The notes under the pieces were generated by a model that was given only the letters and a program-made list of their open reading frames with translations, did not search any database and was not told the DNA's origin. A program made the translations under genes and the position numbers. From UBA2357 sp046295975 (GTDB taxonomy: Bacteria; Pseudomonadota; Gammaproteobacteria; Burkholderiales; Rhodocyclaceae), in assembly GCA_046295975.1 (NCBI GenBank), contig JBKBMG010000026.1:8385-72384 (forward strand): a stretch of DNA of 64,000 bases, written 5' to 3'. This document shows positions 51,025 to 59,870 of the stretch, in pieces. Position 1 is the first letter of the stretch. Each line of letters opens with the position of its first letter.

Positions 51025-53157
51025 TCAGGTTGCCAGCCGGGCAGAGGCCGTTGCCCGGCGCAGTCCGCCAAGCAGCCACGCCAGCATCAGTGCAAGCAGC
51101 CCGGTGACAAGATGTCTGGCCGAGTCGGTGGCGCCGCGCGGAAGTTCGCCGGCTACGGTGGTGTGCGTCCACCCCGACGGCAGGCTGGCGGGAACTTCGT
51201 CCGTTTGCAGGCCGGCCTGCCTGGGGCGCGCCGGGCTGGTATCGATCGCGACCAGACTGGTGTAGCGGCTCACCAGACGGTGCTCGAGTGCGAGTGCGGT
51301 GGCCTCGATGCGCACGGACTCGGCGTCGCCGCCGCGGCCGAGGCTGTCCAGAAGGGTGTCGATGCGGCGGCGGGCCCACAGCGCACCCACGCCTTCGACC
51401 AGGTGCGCGTCGCCGAGGTCGATCGTGGTCTGCCATGGTACGTCGCCAAGCCGGCCGCTGACCGTGACCACCCCCTCGGCATTGTTCAGACTGGCGGTTA
51501 CGACGACCGGTTCGCCCAGGTAGAGGTCTGGCACCGGAAGGGCTGGGTCGTCGGCGGCGGCGGAGGTCCAGCGTACTTCGATGTCGCGCAGCGTCGGCGC
51601 TTCGAGTTTGGCGAACAGGGCGCTCATTTGCTCGCGGACTTCGTCGACCGAGCCGATGTAGGTGAAGCTGCCACGTCCGTGACGGGCGGCGTTGCGCATG
51701 AAGTGGCTGTTTGGCGCGGAGCCGATACCGACCGTGAACAGCCGCGAGTCACCGAGGCGACGCTCGATCAGCTCGAACAGCGCTTGCTCGTTGCCGACCG
51801 CGCCGTCGGTGAGGAAGACCACCTGGCGCAGGCGTTCCTGTGATCGGCGACCGTCCAGCGCCCGTGTCAGTGCCGCCGCCATCTCTGTGCCACCGTTCGC
51901 GCGCAGTCGCCCGATCCAGCGCGTTGCCTCGGCCTTGTTGGCAGCGGTTGCAGGCTGGGCGTGCTCGAACAGGGCGTGGGTGAAGGAGTTGAATTCGATC
52001 AGGTTGAAGCTGTCATCAGGGCCAAGGCGTTCGAGTGCGAACAGCAGGCCCTCGCGAGCCTGCTCGATCGAGGTGCCGTGCATGGAGCCGGAGGTGTCGA
52101 CTACCAGAATGGTCTCGCGCGGGATGCGTTCGGCCACGTTCTGCAGTACCGGCGGGGCCAGCATCAGCAGGGCGTGGTCGCGGCGCGCGCCGTGTTCGAC
52201 GAACAGGCTGGCGGCGGGTGCCTTGCCGGGGGCAAGTCGCCAGCGCAGTTCGAAATCGCGATCGGCCGGCACCGAGTGTTCGGCCAGCGTGACGATGTGG
52301 CGTGTCGCACTGAGTTTGCGCACCTCGATGGCGTGATGCGGGCTTTCGATGTGGCCGAGCGGAACCCCGGCCTCTATATCCACGGTGATCGACACCGGGT
52401 GGCCGCCACCTTCGTCGGCGTGGCGCAGCGGCGGGCTGATGCGCGACGCATCGGGTACCGCATCGGTGTCCCGCGCCCAGCCCCGTTGGGGACGTGCGAG
52501 CGCCATCTCGGTGGGCAACCCCGGCATGTAGCGCGGTGCGACCACCATCGGGAAGCGCAGGCCGTATTCACCGTATTCACCGTGGTCGCCGACCCGTTCG
52601 TAGCCCAGGCTTTGCTGATACTCGATCACCACCTCGATCTCTTCGCCCGGCGCGATGTTGGCCACATGCGCGGTAAAGATGTTCGGACGCTCCTGTTCCA
52701 CCAGCGCCGCGCGCTGGCCGCGGTCGCGCGCCTGTTGATAGTGGCGCAGTGCAGTGTCACGAGGCTGGATTTCCCCCTCGATGACGCGTTCCCCTACACG
52801 GATGCGCAGCCGGTCCACGGCCGAGTCCTCGGGCAGGGGGAAGACGTAGATCCCTTCGCGCCAGTGCTCCGAGGTGTTCCTGAATGACTGGGTTACACGG
52901 CTGCGGGCAAGCGGCCCGCCGACGCGGATGCCGACATCGGTGCGCAACAGCAGCGCGTGCTCGCCTTCCTCTCCGATATACAGCGTGCCTTGGGTCGCGG
53001 CAACGGTGGCGGCCTGGGCGTTGCTGGCGAGTAGCAACACCACGGCGCCGATGGCGATGTTGAATGCGAGCGCCGTCAGTAATACGCGCATGATCAGGCT
53101 GAGCAGCTCGACGACGAAGTGCTGCTCCAGCTGCACTTGCTTGTGCTCGATTTCCAT
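51025..53157 (-). CDS. Sortase target protein with VIT and von Willebrand A domains
   Basis: A 710-residue surface protein. A non-standard N-terminus (MEIEHKQVQLEQHF) precedes a signal/anchor. The VIT domain follows (about residues 60-200), then a VWA domain with MIDAS motif DTSGSMHG near residue 340 and TDGAVGNEQA. The C-terminal sorting region reads ELPRGATDSARHL, then a hydrophobic stretch and Arg-rich tail. The motif is LPRGAT rather than LPxTG. GGGAGACC precedes the ATG. It is the expected substrate of the sortase gene 14 bases downstream. Confidence 0.93.
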   Translation of the reverse strand: MEIEHKQVQLEQHFVVELLSLIMRVLLTALAFNIAIGAVVLLLASNAQAATVAATQGTLYIGEEGEHALLLRTDVGIRVGGPLARSRVTQSFRNTSEHWREGIYVFPLPEDSAVDRLRIRVGERVIEGEIQPRDTALRHYQQARDRGQRAALVEQERPNIFTAHVANIAPGEEIEVVIEYQQSLGYERVGDHGEYGEYGLRFPMVVAPRYMPGLPTEMALARPQRGWARDTDAVPDASRISPPLRHADEGGGHPVSITVDIEAGVPLGHIESPHHAIEVRKLSATRHIVTLAEHSVPADRDFELRWRLAPGKAPAASLFVEHGARRDHALLMLAPPVLQNVAERIPRETILVVDTSGSMHGTSIEQAREGLLFALERLGPDDSFNLIEFNSFTHALFEHAQPATAANKAEATRWIGRLRANGGTEMAAALTRALDGRRSQERLRQVVFLTDGAVGNEQALFELIERRLGDSRLFTVGIGSAPNSHFMRNAARHGRGSFTYIGSVDEVREQMSALFAKLEAPTLRDIEVRWTSAAADDPALPVPDLYLGEPVVVTASLNNAEGVVTVSGRLGDVPWQTTIDLGDAHLVEGVGALWARRRIDTLLDSLGRGGDAESVRIEATALALEHRLVSRYTSLVAIDTSPARPRQAGLQTDEVPASLPSGWTHTTVAGELPRGATDSARHLVTGLLALMLAWLLGGLRRATASARLAT

Positions 53158-53400
53158 GAGGGTCTCCCTGTGAGTCCGGTCCGTATCGGCAAGCGGGCTG
53201 CTTGCGTCCGGGGCTCGATTGCTTGTCGAGCGTCCCGCCTGGCGATATTTCAACGCCGGAATCCGGCAGCGCTCGGTCGCGAAAGTGGCCTGCTGGGGGC
53301 AAAAAGTGGCAGCAAAATGGCGATTGCGTGGTCGCGCCCGAGAGGCGGCCAGTGGCGGCGGCGCAGTGGTATAGTCCGGCCGAAATCAACGGGAGGAGTC

Positions 53401-54087
53401 ATGGCACGACGCATCGCGATCGTCGAGGATGAGGCGGATATACGCGCCAACTACGCCGAGGCTCTGATGCGTCAGGGCTATGAGGTGTCCGCACATGCGG
53501 ACCGTCATTCGGCCATGGCCGCGTTCCAGGGGCGGTTGCCGGATCTCGCGATCATAGACATCGGGCTGGGTGACGAACCCGAGGGCGGCTTCACACTGTG
53601 TGGTGCCTTGCGTGCCTTGTCGACGCGATTGCCGATCATCTTCCTGAGTGCGCGCGACAGCGACTTCGACATCGTTTCCGGACTGCGGCTGGGTGCGGAC
53701 GACTACCTCACCAAGGACATCAGCCTGCCGCATCTGCTCGCCCGTATTGCGGCGCTGTTCCGCAGGCTGGACGCGCTTGCCGATGTCTCACCGGGCGAGG
53801 GCGGTGTCGAGCGCGGCCCGTTGCGGCTGGATACCATGCGCTTGAGTGCGGAATGGCGCGGGCAAGCGGTGGCGCTGACGCTGACCGAGTTCTGGATGGT
53901 GCATACGCTGGCCAGGACGCCGGGCCACGTGAAGAGCCGCGACCAGTTGATGCACGATGCCCGTCTGGTCGACGACAGTACCATCACATCGCACGTAAAG
54001 CGCATACGGCGCAAGTTTGCCGCGGTTGATCCGGCCTTCGATCACATCGAGAGCGTCTACGGCATGGGCTATCGATGGAAGGTCTGA
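53401..54087 (+). CDS. pdsR: Proteobacterial dedicated sortase system response regulator
   Basis: A 228-residue OmpR-type regulator. Receiver features are IVEDEADIRANYAEAL, Asp in LAIIDIGLGDEPEGG and Lys in DDYLTKDISLP. The winged helix contains TLTEFWMVHTLARTPGHVKS and TITSHVKRIRRKF. The GDEPEGGF insertion after the phospho-acceptor and the overall sequence match the PdsR family. GGGAGGAG lies just before the ATG. It is divergent from the sortase target gene, and the kinase gene starts 49 bases downstream. Confidence 0.9.
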   Translation: MARRIAIVEDEADIRANYAEALMRQGYEVSAHADRHSAMAAFQGRLPDLAIIDIGLGDEPEGGFTLCGALRALSTRLPIIFLSARDSDFDIVSGLRLGADDYLTKDISLPHLLARIAALFRRLDALADVSPGEGGVERGPLRLDTMRLSAEWRGQAVALTLTEFWMVHTLARTPGHVKSRDQLMHDARLVDDSTITSHVKRIRRKFAAVDPAFDHIESVYGMGYRWKV

Positions 54088-54136
54088 CGCGCAGTGCCGA
54101 CATCGCCGCTCGCGCGTCGCCCCGGGGGCGCGCGTA

Positions 54137-55774
54137 ATGCTCAAGCTGCGCTTTGATCTGCGCAAGAAGCTTGCGCTGTTCGCCGTGTTGTTGCTGGGTT
54201 TGCCGTGGATGGGTTACCAGTACATCAAGGAGATGGAGGCGTTTCTACTGGAGGGGCAGCGCCAGGGGCTGCTCGCCACCGCGCGGGCCGTGGCGACCGC
54301 CTTGCACGATCGCCCGCATCTGCTGGTCACCCGTCCGCGGAGCAGTGGCGGGTTGATCGGTCCGGCTGCGACCCTTCTTCCGGGTGAAGAGCTGTTGGAG
54401 GCGCCACTGGCGTTCGGCGGGCGCGAACGTGTGGAACGGCGCGAATTGGCCGAGGTGGAAGCGATCCTGCGCGGGCTGGAACGGACCACGTCGCAGATCT
54501 CGGTAATCAGCCGCGATCTCGAGGTGCTCGCGCGAGCCGGCAGTCTGGACTCGGACCGCGCGTCCGCCGCGCCTGGTGGTGACATGGCGCACGCGCCTCA
54601 GCCCACTTTCTGGCGCTCGATGCTGGCACGCGCGCTCGGTATGGGGCGCGGCGCTTCGGGTGAACATGTGGACATAAGGGATGGGCGTGGCAGCCGGGAG
54701 GTGTTCGAGGCCTTGATGGGCGTGTCGAGCAGTGGGGTGAAGACGGTGCACGATCCCGCGGCGCTCGTGGTCGCCGCCGCGCATCCGGTGTGGAGCGGCG
54801 ACCGGGTGCTGGGCGTCGTACTTGTCGAGGAGCGGGCGGACTCCGTGAGCAGCCTGCGCAACCATGCAGCAGAGCGACTGGTGTTGCTCACCTTGGTGAG
54901 CTTCGTATCCGCGGCCATCCTGATCTTTGGATTCGCATCACGCCTGTCGGCGCGTATCCGTAAGCTGCGCGACGAGGCTGAAAGTGCGATAGACGGGCAG
55001 GGGCGCATTTCGGCATTGACCACGGCCTCGCGCGCGAGTGACGAGATCGGTGACCTGTCGCGCAGCTTTTCGGCCCTGCTCGAACGGCTGACCGGCCACC
55101 ACGCCTATCTTGAAAGCATGGCCAGTCGGCTGTCGCACGAATTGCGCACACCCGTGGCCGTTGTGCGCTCGTCGCTAGAGAATCTGCGCATGGAGTCTTT
55201 GCCGGCGTCGGCCTTGACCTATGTTGACCGGGCCGATGCCGGCTTGGCGCGCTTGTCGCGCATTCTGTCGCGGATGAGCGAGGCCAGTCGGATGGAACAA
55301 GCCCTCGCCAGCACCGAGACCGAACGCTTCGATCTGCGCGCCGTCGTCGCCGAGTGCGTGAACGGCTACCGCAGCCTGCATGCCGGGCGGAGCATCGAAA
55401 GCGTCTTGCCCCGCTACCCCGTGTGGGTGCGTGGCACCCCCGATCTGGCGGCCCAGATGCTCGACAAGCTGGTCGAGAACGCGGCGGGCTTCGCCCGGCC
55501 TGGCACCCCAATCCGAATCTTCCTCGCTTTGGGCGCAACGACCACGGAGCTTTCCGTCACCAACACCGGCCCGCTGCTGCCGCCCGAAATACAGAACCGC
55601 TTGTTTGATTCAATGGTGTCGGCGCGGTCGGGCGATCCGGGCGGCGAGCCCCATCTGGGGCTGGGACTGTATGTAGCGAGGATGATCGCACGCTTTCACG
55701 GCGGTAACCTGCGGGCGGAGAATCTGCCCGACGGCAGCGGCGTGTGCGTGTCAGCCGAGTTGCGGCTGGCGTGA
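54137..55774 (+). CDS. pdsS: Proteobacterial dedicated sortase system histidine kinase
   Basis: A 545-residue membrane kinase. The N-terminal membrane segment (LALFAVLLLGLPWMGYQYI) precedes a periplasmic region of about 240 residues with no family I recognise. A second membrane segment (VLLTLVSFVSAAILIFGFAS), a HAMP domain, the H-box SRLSHELRTPVAVVR and an ATPase domain (DKLVENAAGFARPG; GLGLYVARMIARFHG) follow. The family assignment rests on context with pdsR and the sortase. The start at 54137 (MLKLRF) has no strong ribosome site. Confidence 0.88.
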   Translation: MLKLRFDLRKKLALFAVLLLGLPWMGYQYIKEMEAFLLEGQRQGLLATARAVATALHDRPHLLVTRPRSSGGLIGPAATLLPGEELLEAPLAFGGRERVERRELAEVEAILRGLERTTSQISVISRDLEVLARAGSLDSDRASAAPGGDMAHAPQPTFWRSMLARALGMGRGASGEHVDIRDGRGSREVFEALMGVSSSGVKTVHDPAALVVAAAHPVWSGDRVLGVVLVEERADSVSSLRNHAAERLVLLTLVSFVSAAILIFGFASRLSARIRKLRDEAESAIDGQGRISALTTASRASDEIGDLSRSFSALLERLTGHHAYLESMASRLSHELRTPVAVVRSSLENLRMESLPASALTYVDRADAGLARLSRILSRMSEASRMEQALASTETERFDLRAVVAECVNGYRSLHAGRSIESVLPRYPVWVRGTPDLAAQMLDKLVENAAGFARPGTPIRIFLALGATTTELSVTNTGPLLPPEIQNRLFDSMVSARSGDPGGEPHLGLGLYVARMIARFHGGNLRAENLPDGSGVCVSAELRLA

Positions 55775-55798
55775 GTTCCACGCCATGGCGCAGCGCCG

Positions 55799-57418
55799 TC
55801 ACATGACGGGCGCAATGACGCCACAGGCACTCATCGGCGGCGCTCCGCTGTGCCCGCTCACACTGATCTGGCCTCGACGAAGGAGCGCAGCCATGCCGAT
55901 GACAAGCAGAAGCAACGTGCTTGGTTCGGGAACACCGGTGGCGGCAGTGTCTGCCACAGGATACGCGGACGTGCGCATGCGCTCGTACAGGGCAATTTCT
56001 GAACCGGCGAAATCGAGGCCGTCGACACTGAACTCGCCCAATTGGGGCTTGTAGACCCAGACGTCCCCGGTGATGCTGTTTGCCACACCCATGAACGCGC
56101 CCAAACCGCTCATGTAGTTCCACTTGCCGTAAACCATCGGGTACTTCGAGGATGTGGCGATGGGGCCAATGGGGTCTGGCGTGAGGCGTTGGATGATCCA
56201 TCCTGTAGGGCCGAATGTCTGCGGTGGCTTGAGGATCCAGACGTCGTTGGTGCCGGCCCAGATGTAGAACGCGTCGGTCACGGGGTCATAGTCCATGCCG
56301 AAGGTGTTGGTGTATGGGAGCGCGTCGCCGATCAGCGTTTCCCAGGGGATGCGGATTCGCGGGTTGTTCGGCCCGGCGTTGTTGAGATCCCAGTACATCA
56401 GTGCGGCGGTCGTGCGCTTCACGTAGAGGCCGGTCGCCTCGTCGAGCTCGCGGAAGGTTCTTTTGGCGGTGCGCAAAAAGATATTGCGCGTGGGATCGTA
56501 GGCGCCGACACCTGTTCCCGAGAAGGTGTTCTTACCCATTGTGCCGACGACTTCCCAGACGTCCTCACTCGGATTCAGGCTGTTGACTGTGTACTTGAAC
56601 AACCGGCCGTGACGCCCCTTTCCTGTCTCGCCGACGAACACGACGTCCTTTCCGTCGATCGAGGTCACGGCGCTGACGCCGCCGCCAAGGGACTTTGGGC
56701 CGATTAGTCCGGCACTGGTATGTATCGACTGGCGGTTCTGCCACATCTCGCCGCCGACGACATCCGGAAATGCGCCGGGATTGACGTGCGATCCTGTGAT
56801 CCCGCCGACCTTGTTTGCATCGGCCTTGGTGGGGTCGAAGAAGTAGGGGCCGGCCCGGGTCAGGCGGTCCTCTCTGAAGTACTGCAGGCCGTTGCCTGGA
56901 TAGGCATTCCCGCCCATGATGGCCAGTCGATTGACATTGGGCAGGAAAACGACATTATCGAATGTCTCTCCGGAGATCGGCGTGTTATCGACGCCGTCTA
57001 CGGTTGTCCACATCTTCTTTCCAGACGCGGTCTGAAAGGACTTGATCGCACTTGGCAGCGACAGTCGCTCCCAACTCAGGCTTGCTGCACGCCAGCGATA
57101 GACTTCGTTGCCCGAATACGTGCCGTTGTCGCCGCCCCAGACATAGAAATCGCCGGTATTCGAGTCGTAGCCACCCCCGCTCCAGGCGCTGATCACGTAC
57201 TTGGGACTGCCGGCCCCAGGGCTTGAGCGCTGTGCCTTTGGTGTCCAGACATCCTGGAACTGGTTCTGGTTGACTCGCAGCCACGTACCGGGGGCCTGCG
57301 ATTCGACCATCTCCGTCAGGAGACTCGAAACAGGATAGGCGCAGGCGGGAATCGGGAACGTGAGCAAGACGCCGAAGGGGGCGGCGCAAAGGATACGGAT
57401 GAGTCGAAGCGGCAGCAT
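55799..57418 (-). CDS. PEP-CTERM-anchored beta-propeller-like secreted protein
   Basis: A 539-residue exported protein with signal peptide (LIRILCAAPFGVLLTFPIPACA). The body has repeated WGGDNGTYSGNEVYRW- and VFVGETGKGRHGRLFK-type strands suggesting a Kelch-like propeller. The C-terminus carries a PEP-CTERM signal, VPEPSTLLLLVIGMAALLRR, but about 20 further residues follow (GQISVSGHSGAPPM...), where such signals normally end. No exosortase gene is in the window. AGGAG is 7 bases before the ATG. It is convergent with pdsS. The 57419-57600 stretch upstream is short of clear promoter motifs. Confidence 0.9.
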   Translation of the reverse strand: MLPLRLIRILCAAPFGVLLTFPIPACAYPVSSLLTEMVESQAPGTWLRVNQNQFQDVWTPKAQRSSPGAGSPKYVISAWSGGGYDSNTGDFYVWGGDNGTYSGNEVYRWRAASLSWERLSLPSAIKSFQTASGKKMWTTVDGVDNTPISGETFDNVVFLPNVNRLAIMGGNAYPGNGLQYFREDRLTRAGPYFFDPTKADANKVGGITGSHVNPGAFPDVVGGEMWQNRQSIHTSAGLIGPKSLGGGVSAVTSIDGKDVVFVGETGKGRHGRLFKYTVNSLNPSEDVWEVVGTMGKNTFSGTGVGAYDPTRNIFLRTAKRTFRELDEATGLYVKRTTAALMYWDLNNAGPNNPRIRIPWETLIGDALPYTNTFGMDYDPVTDAFYIWAGTNDVWILKPPQTFGPTGWIIQRLTPDPIGPIATSSKYPMVYGKWNYMSGLGAFMGVANSITGDVWVYKPQLGEFSVDGLDFAGSEIALYERMRTSAYPVADTAATGVPEPSTLLLLVIGMAALLRRGQISVSGHSGAPPMSACGVIAPVM

Positions 57419-57600
57419 TTTGCACTCCTGCGGCCCGAACGGGTAGGTCGCTAAGTCATCGAGCCAGCGAGGGGGTAATTCCGCCGCGGATCCCATTCCG
57501 ATCTCGTATTAGATCAACGCTGCAGCACACGCAATACGAATCTTCCATTTGCATGCGCCGGACTGCTCACAACGGGGAGCCGAGGCAAAGCCGTGGACGC

Positions 57601-57632
57601 AAAGACGCCGACCCAACTGATGGGCCGGCGTC
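57601..57632 (-). terminator. Terminator after the rpoD-tRNA-Ile2 transcription unit
   Basis: On the minus strand GACGCCGGCCCA pairs with TGGGTCGGCGTC (arms within 57604-57632, 12 bp with one G-U pair), followed by TTT (57603-57601). It lies 12 bases after the tRNA 3' CCA and would end the rpoD-tRNA transcript. Confidence 0.65.
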
Positions 57633-57643
57633 CGGACGTGTGA

Positions 57644-57720
57644 TGGTGGGCCCAGCAGGACTTGAACCCGCGACCAAGCGATTATGAGTCGCCTGCTCTA
57701 ACCAACTGAGCTATGGGCCC
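57644..57720 (-). tRNA. tRNA-Ile2 (anticodon CAU, lysidine-modified type)
   Basis: A 77-nt cloverleaf on the minus strand: acceptor GGGCCCA pairs with TGGGCCC, D-arm AGCTCAGTTGGTTAGAGC, anticodon loop CTCATAA, T-arm with GTTCAAG, and an encoded CCA (57644-57646). The anticodon is CAT, but the body (AGGCGACTCATAATCGCTTG) matches the tRNA-Ile2 that reads AUA after C34 is modified to lysidine by TilS, not elongator tRNA-Met. It sits 92 bases downstream of rpoD on the same strand. Confidence 0.92.
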
Positions 57721-57812
57721 GAGGGGCTGCATTGTACCGGAATACCCGCCGCTGCAAACCGCTGCGGGTCTGCCGCTGGTGCCGCCGCGCGGTAGGCGGC
57801 GGCACGCGGGGG

Positions 57813-59819
57813 TCAGCTGTCGCTGTCGAGGAAGCTGCGCAGACGCTCCGAGCGGCTCGGATGACGCAGCTTGCGCAAGGCCTTGGCTTCGATCTGGCGG
57901 ATGCGCTCACGGGTTACGTCGAATTGCTTGCCGACTTCTTCCAGCGTGTGGTCGGTATTCATTTCGATGCCGAAGCGCATGCGCAGAACCTTGGCCTCAC
58001 GCAGGGTGAGCGAGTCAAGCACCTCGCTGGTGGCGTCGCGCAGGCTCGAGAACATGGCTGCGTCGGCAGGTGCCAGCGTTGCGGTGTCTTCGATGAAGTC
58101 ACCAAGGTGCGAATCGTCGTCGTCACCGATGGGGGTTTCCATGGAGATCGGTTCCTTGGAGATCTTCATGATCTTGCGGATCTTCTCCTCGGGCATCTCC
58201 ATCTTCTCGGCCAGTGTCGCCGGATCCGGCTCCAGCCCCGTTTCCTGGAGGATCTGGCGGCTGATGCGGTTCATCTTGTTGATGGTCTCGATCATGTGCA
58301 CCGGAATACGGATGGTGCGAGCCTGGTCGGCGATCGAGCGGGTGATGGCCTGGCGGATCCACCACGTGGCGTAGGTGGAAAACTTGTAGCCGCGGCGGTA
58401 TTCGAACTTGTCCACCGCCTTCATCAGGCCGATGTTGCCTTCCTGGATCAGATCGAGGAACTGAAGGCCTCGGTTGGTGTATTTCTTGGCGATAGAGATG
58501 ACCAGGCGCAGGTTGGCCTCCGTCATCTCCCGCTTGGCCCGGCGCATCTTCGCTTCACCGGTGGACATCTGGCGGTTGATGTCCTTCAGCTCCTTGAGCG
58601 GAATGCCGATCTTGTCCTGCAGTTCGATGAGTTTCTGCTGTTCCTCAAGTACCGCCGGGTGGATGCGCATCAGGCCCTCGGCGTAGTTCTTGCCTGCGCC
58701 GATTTCGTCCTTGAGCCAGTCGAGGTCGGTCTCGCGTCCGGGGAACACCTTGATGAAGTGCTGGCGTGGCATGCCCGCACGGTCCACGCACAGTTTCAGG
58801 ATCTCGCGTTCGTGGGTGCGGACTTGCTCGACCATGTGCCGCACCGAGTCGCACAGGCGTTCGATGGACTTCGCGGTGAAGCGGATGTTGAGCAACTCGT
58901 CGGAGATCTTCTGCTGCAGGTCGCGGTAGGTGTCGTCGCGTGATCCGCGGGCCTCGAGCGCGCGGATCTTCTCGTCGTAGAGCGCGCGGATGGTTGCGAA
59001 ACGCACGAGCGCGTCGGTCTTGAGCTTGAGCAGGCTGGCGGCGTTGGCCGCGGCCTCCTTGTCGGCACCGCCGTCCTCGTCGTCTTCATCCTCGTCGGTC
59101 GTATCGTCGCTGTCGGCGTCGTCCTCGATCTCCGCGTCAGCATCGTCGTCGCTACTGGAGGCTGCGCTTTCGGATGCGGCATCGACGGCATTGGGGTCGA
59201 GCAGGCCGTCGATGAACTCGTCGATCCGGATCTCGTCCCGGGTCACCTTGTCGGCGGTCTCGAGCATCTCGGCGATGGTCGTCGGGCAAGCCGAAATGGC
59301 CTGCACCATGTGGCGCAGGCCTTCCTCGATACGCTTGGCGATCTCGATTTCACCCTCGCGGGTAAGCAGTTCCACCGTGCCCATTTCGCGCATGTACATG
59401 CGAACGGGGTCGGTCGTGCGTCCGAACTCGGAATCCACCGACGACAGAGCCTGCTCCGCCTCTTCCTCGGCAACATCTTCGTCGACCGAGGTGGCGACGC
59501 TTTCCGACATCAGCAGGTCTTCTGCGGCCGGAGCCTCGTCGAACACCTGGATGCCCATGTTGTTGAAGGTGGCGATGATCCCTTCGATCTGCTCGGCGTC
59601 GGCGACGTCGTCGGGCAGGTGGTCGCTGATCTCCGCGTAGGTGAGATAGCCCCGTTCCTTCCCGAGCGTGATCAAGGTCTTGAGCTGAGTCCTGCGAACC
59701 TCGGCGTCAAGCGGCGTCGCGGCCGGGCTGTCGGCAATCAGTTCGTCCTTCTTCCTGGCTTTTGCGGTGCGCCCTTTTGGACTGTCCTTGCGCGAACCCT
59801 TGAGTTTTTCGCGGGCCAT
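57813..59819 (-). CDS. rpoD: RNA polymerase housekeeping sigma factor (sigma-70)
   Basis: A 668-residue sigma-70. Region 1.1 is at the N-terminus. A non-conserved region near residues 215-260 contains a long acidic Asp/Glu stretch (TTDEDEDDEDGG). Region 2 (MTEANLRLVISIAKKY; FLDLIQEGNIGLMKAVDKF; GYKFSTYATWWIRQAI), region 3 and region 4 (ALRKLRHPSRSERLRSFLD) are complete. An extra N-terminal Lys-rich stretch precedes the domain. It is in line with dnaG on the same strand, 51 bases downstream. Confidence 0.98.
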   Translation of the reverse strand: MAREKLKGSRKDSPKGRTAKARKKDELIADSPAATPLDAEVRRTQLKTLITLGKERGYLTYAEISDHLPDDVADAEQIEGIIATFNNMGIQVFDEAPAAEDLLMSESVATSVDEDVAEEEAEQALSSVDSEFGRTTDPVRMYMREMGTVELLTREGEIEIAKRIEEGLRHMVQAISACPTTIAEMLETADKVTRDEIRIDEFIDGLLDPNAVDAASESAASSSDDDADAEIEDDADSDDTTDEDEDDEDGGADKEAAANAASLLKLKTDALVRFATIRALYDEKIRALEARGSRDDTYRDLQQKISDELLNIRFTAKSIERLCDSVRHMVEQVRTHEREILKLCVDRAGMPRQHFIKVFPGRETDLDWLKDEIGAGKNYAEGLMRIHPAVLEEQQKLIELQDKIGIPLKELKDINRQMSTGEAKMRRAKREMTEANLRLVISIAKKYTNRGLQFLDLIQEGNIGLMKAVDKFEYRRGYKFSTYATWWIRQAITRSIADQARTIRIPVHMIETINKMNRISRQILQETGLEPDPATLAEKMEMPEEKIRKIMKISKEPISMETPIGDDDDSHLGDFIEDTATLAPADAAMFSSLRDATSEVLDSLTLREAKVLRMRFGIEMNTDHTLEEVGKQFDVTRERIRQIEAKALRKLRHPSRSERLRSFLDSDS

Positions 59820-59870
59820 GGCACTCCTTGAATCGGGGGGTGGATTTGAATTGGGAAACCGTAAATTATA

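Noticed and set aside
57570..57632. A GEMM (c-di-GMP-I riboswitch)-like sequence on the plus strand (AGGCAAAGCC, then GGACGCAAAG).
   Set aside because: The hairpin required between the two conserved parts is missing, the plus-strand transcript would run antisense into the tRNA and rpoD, and part of the sequence is just the arm of the tRNA terminator.
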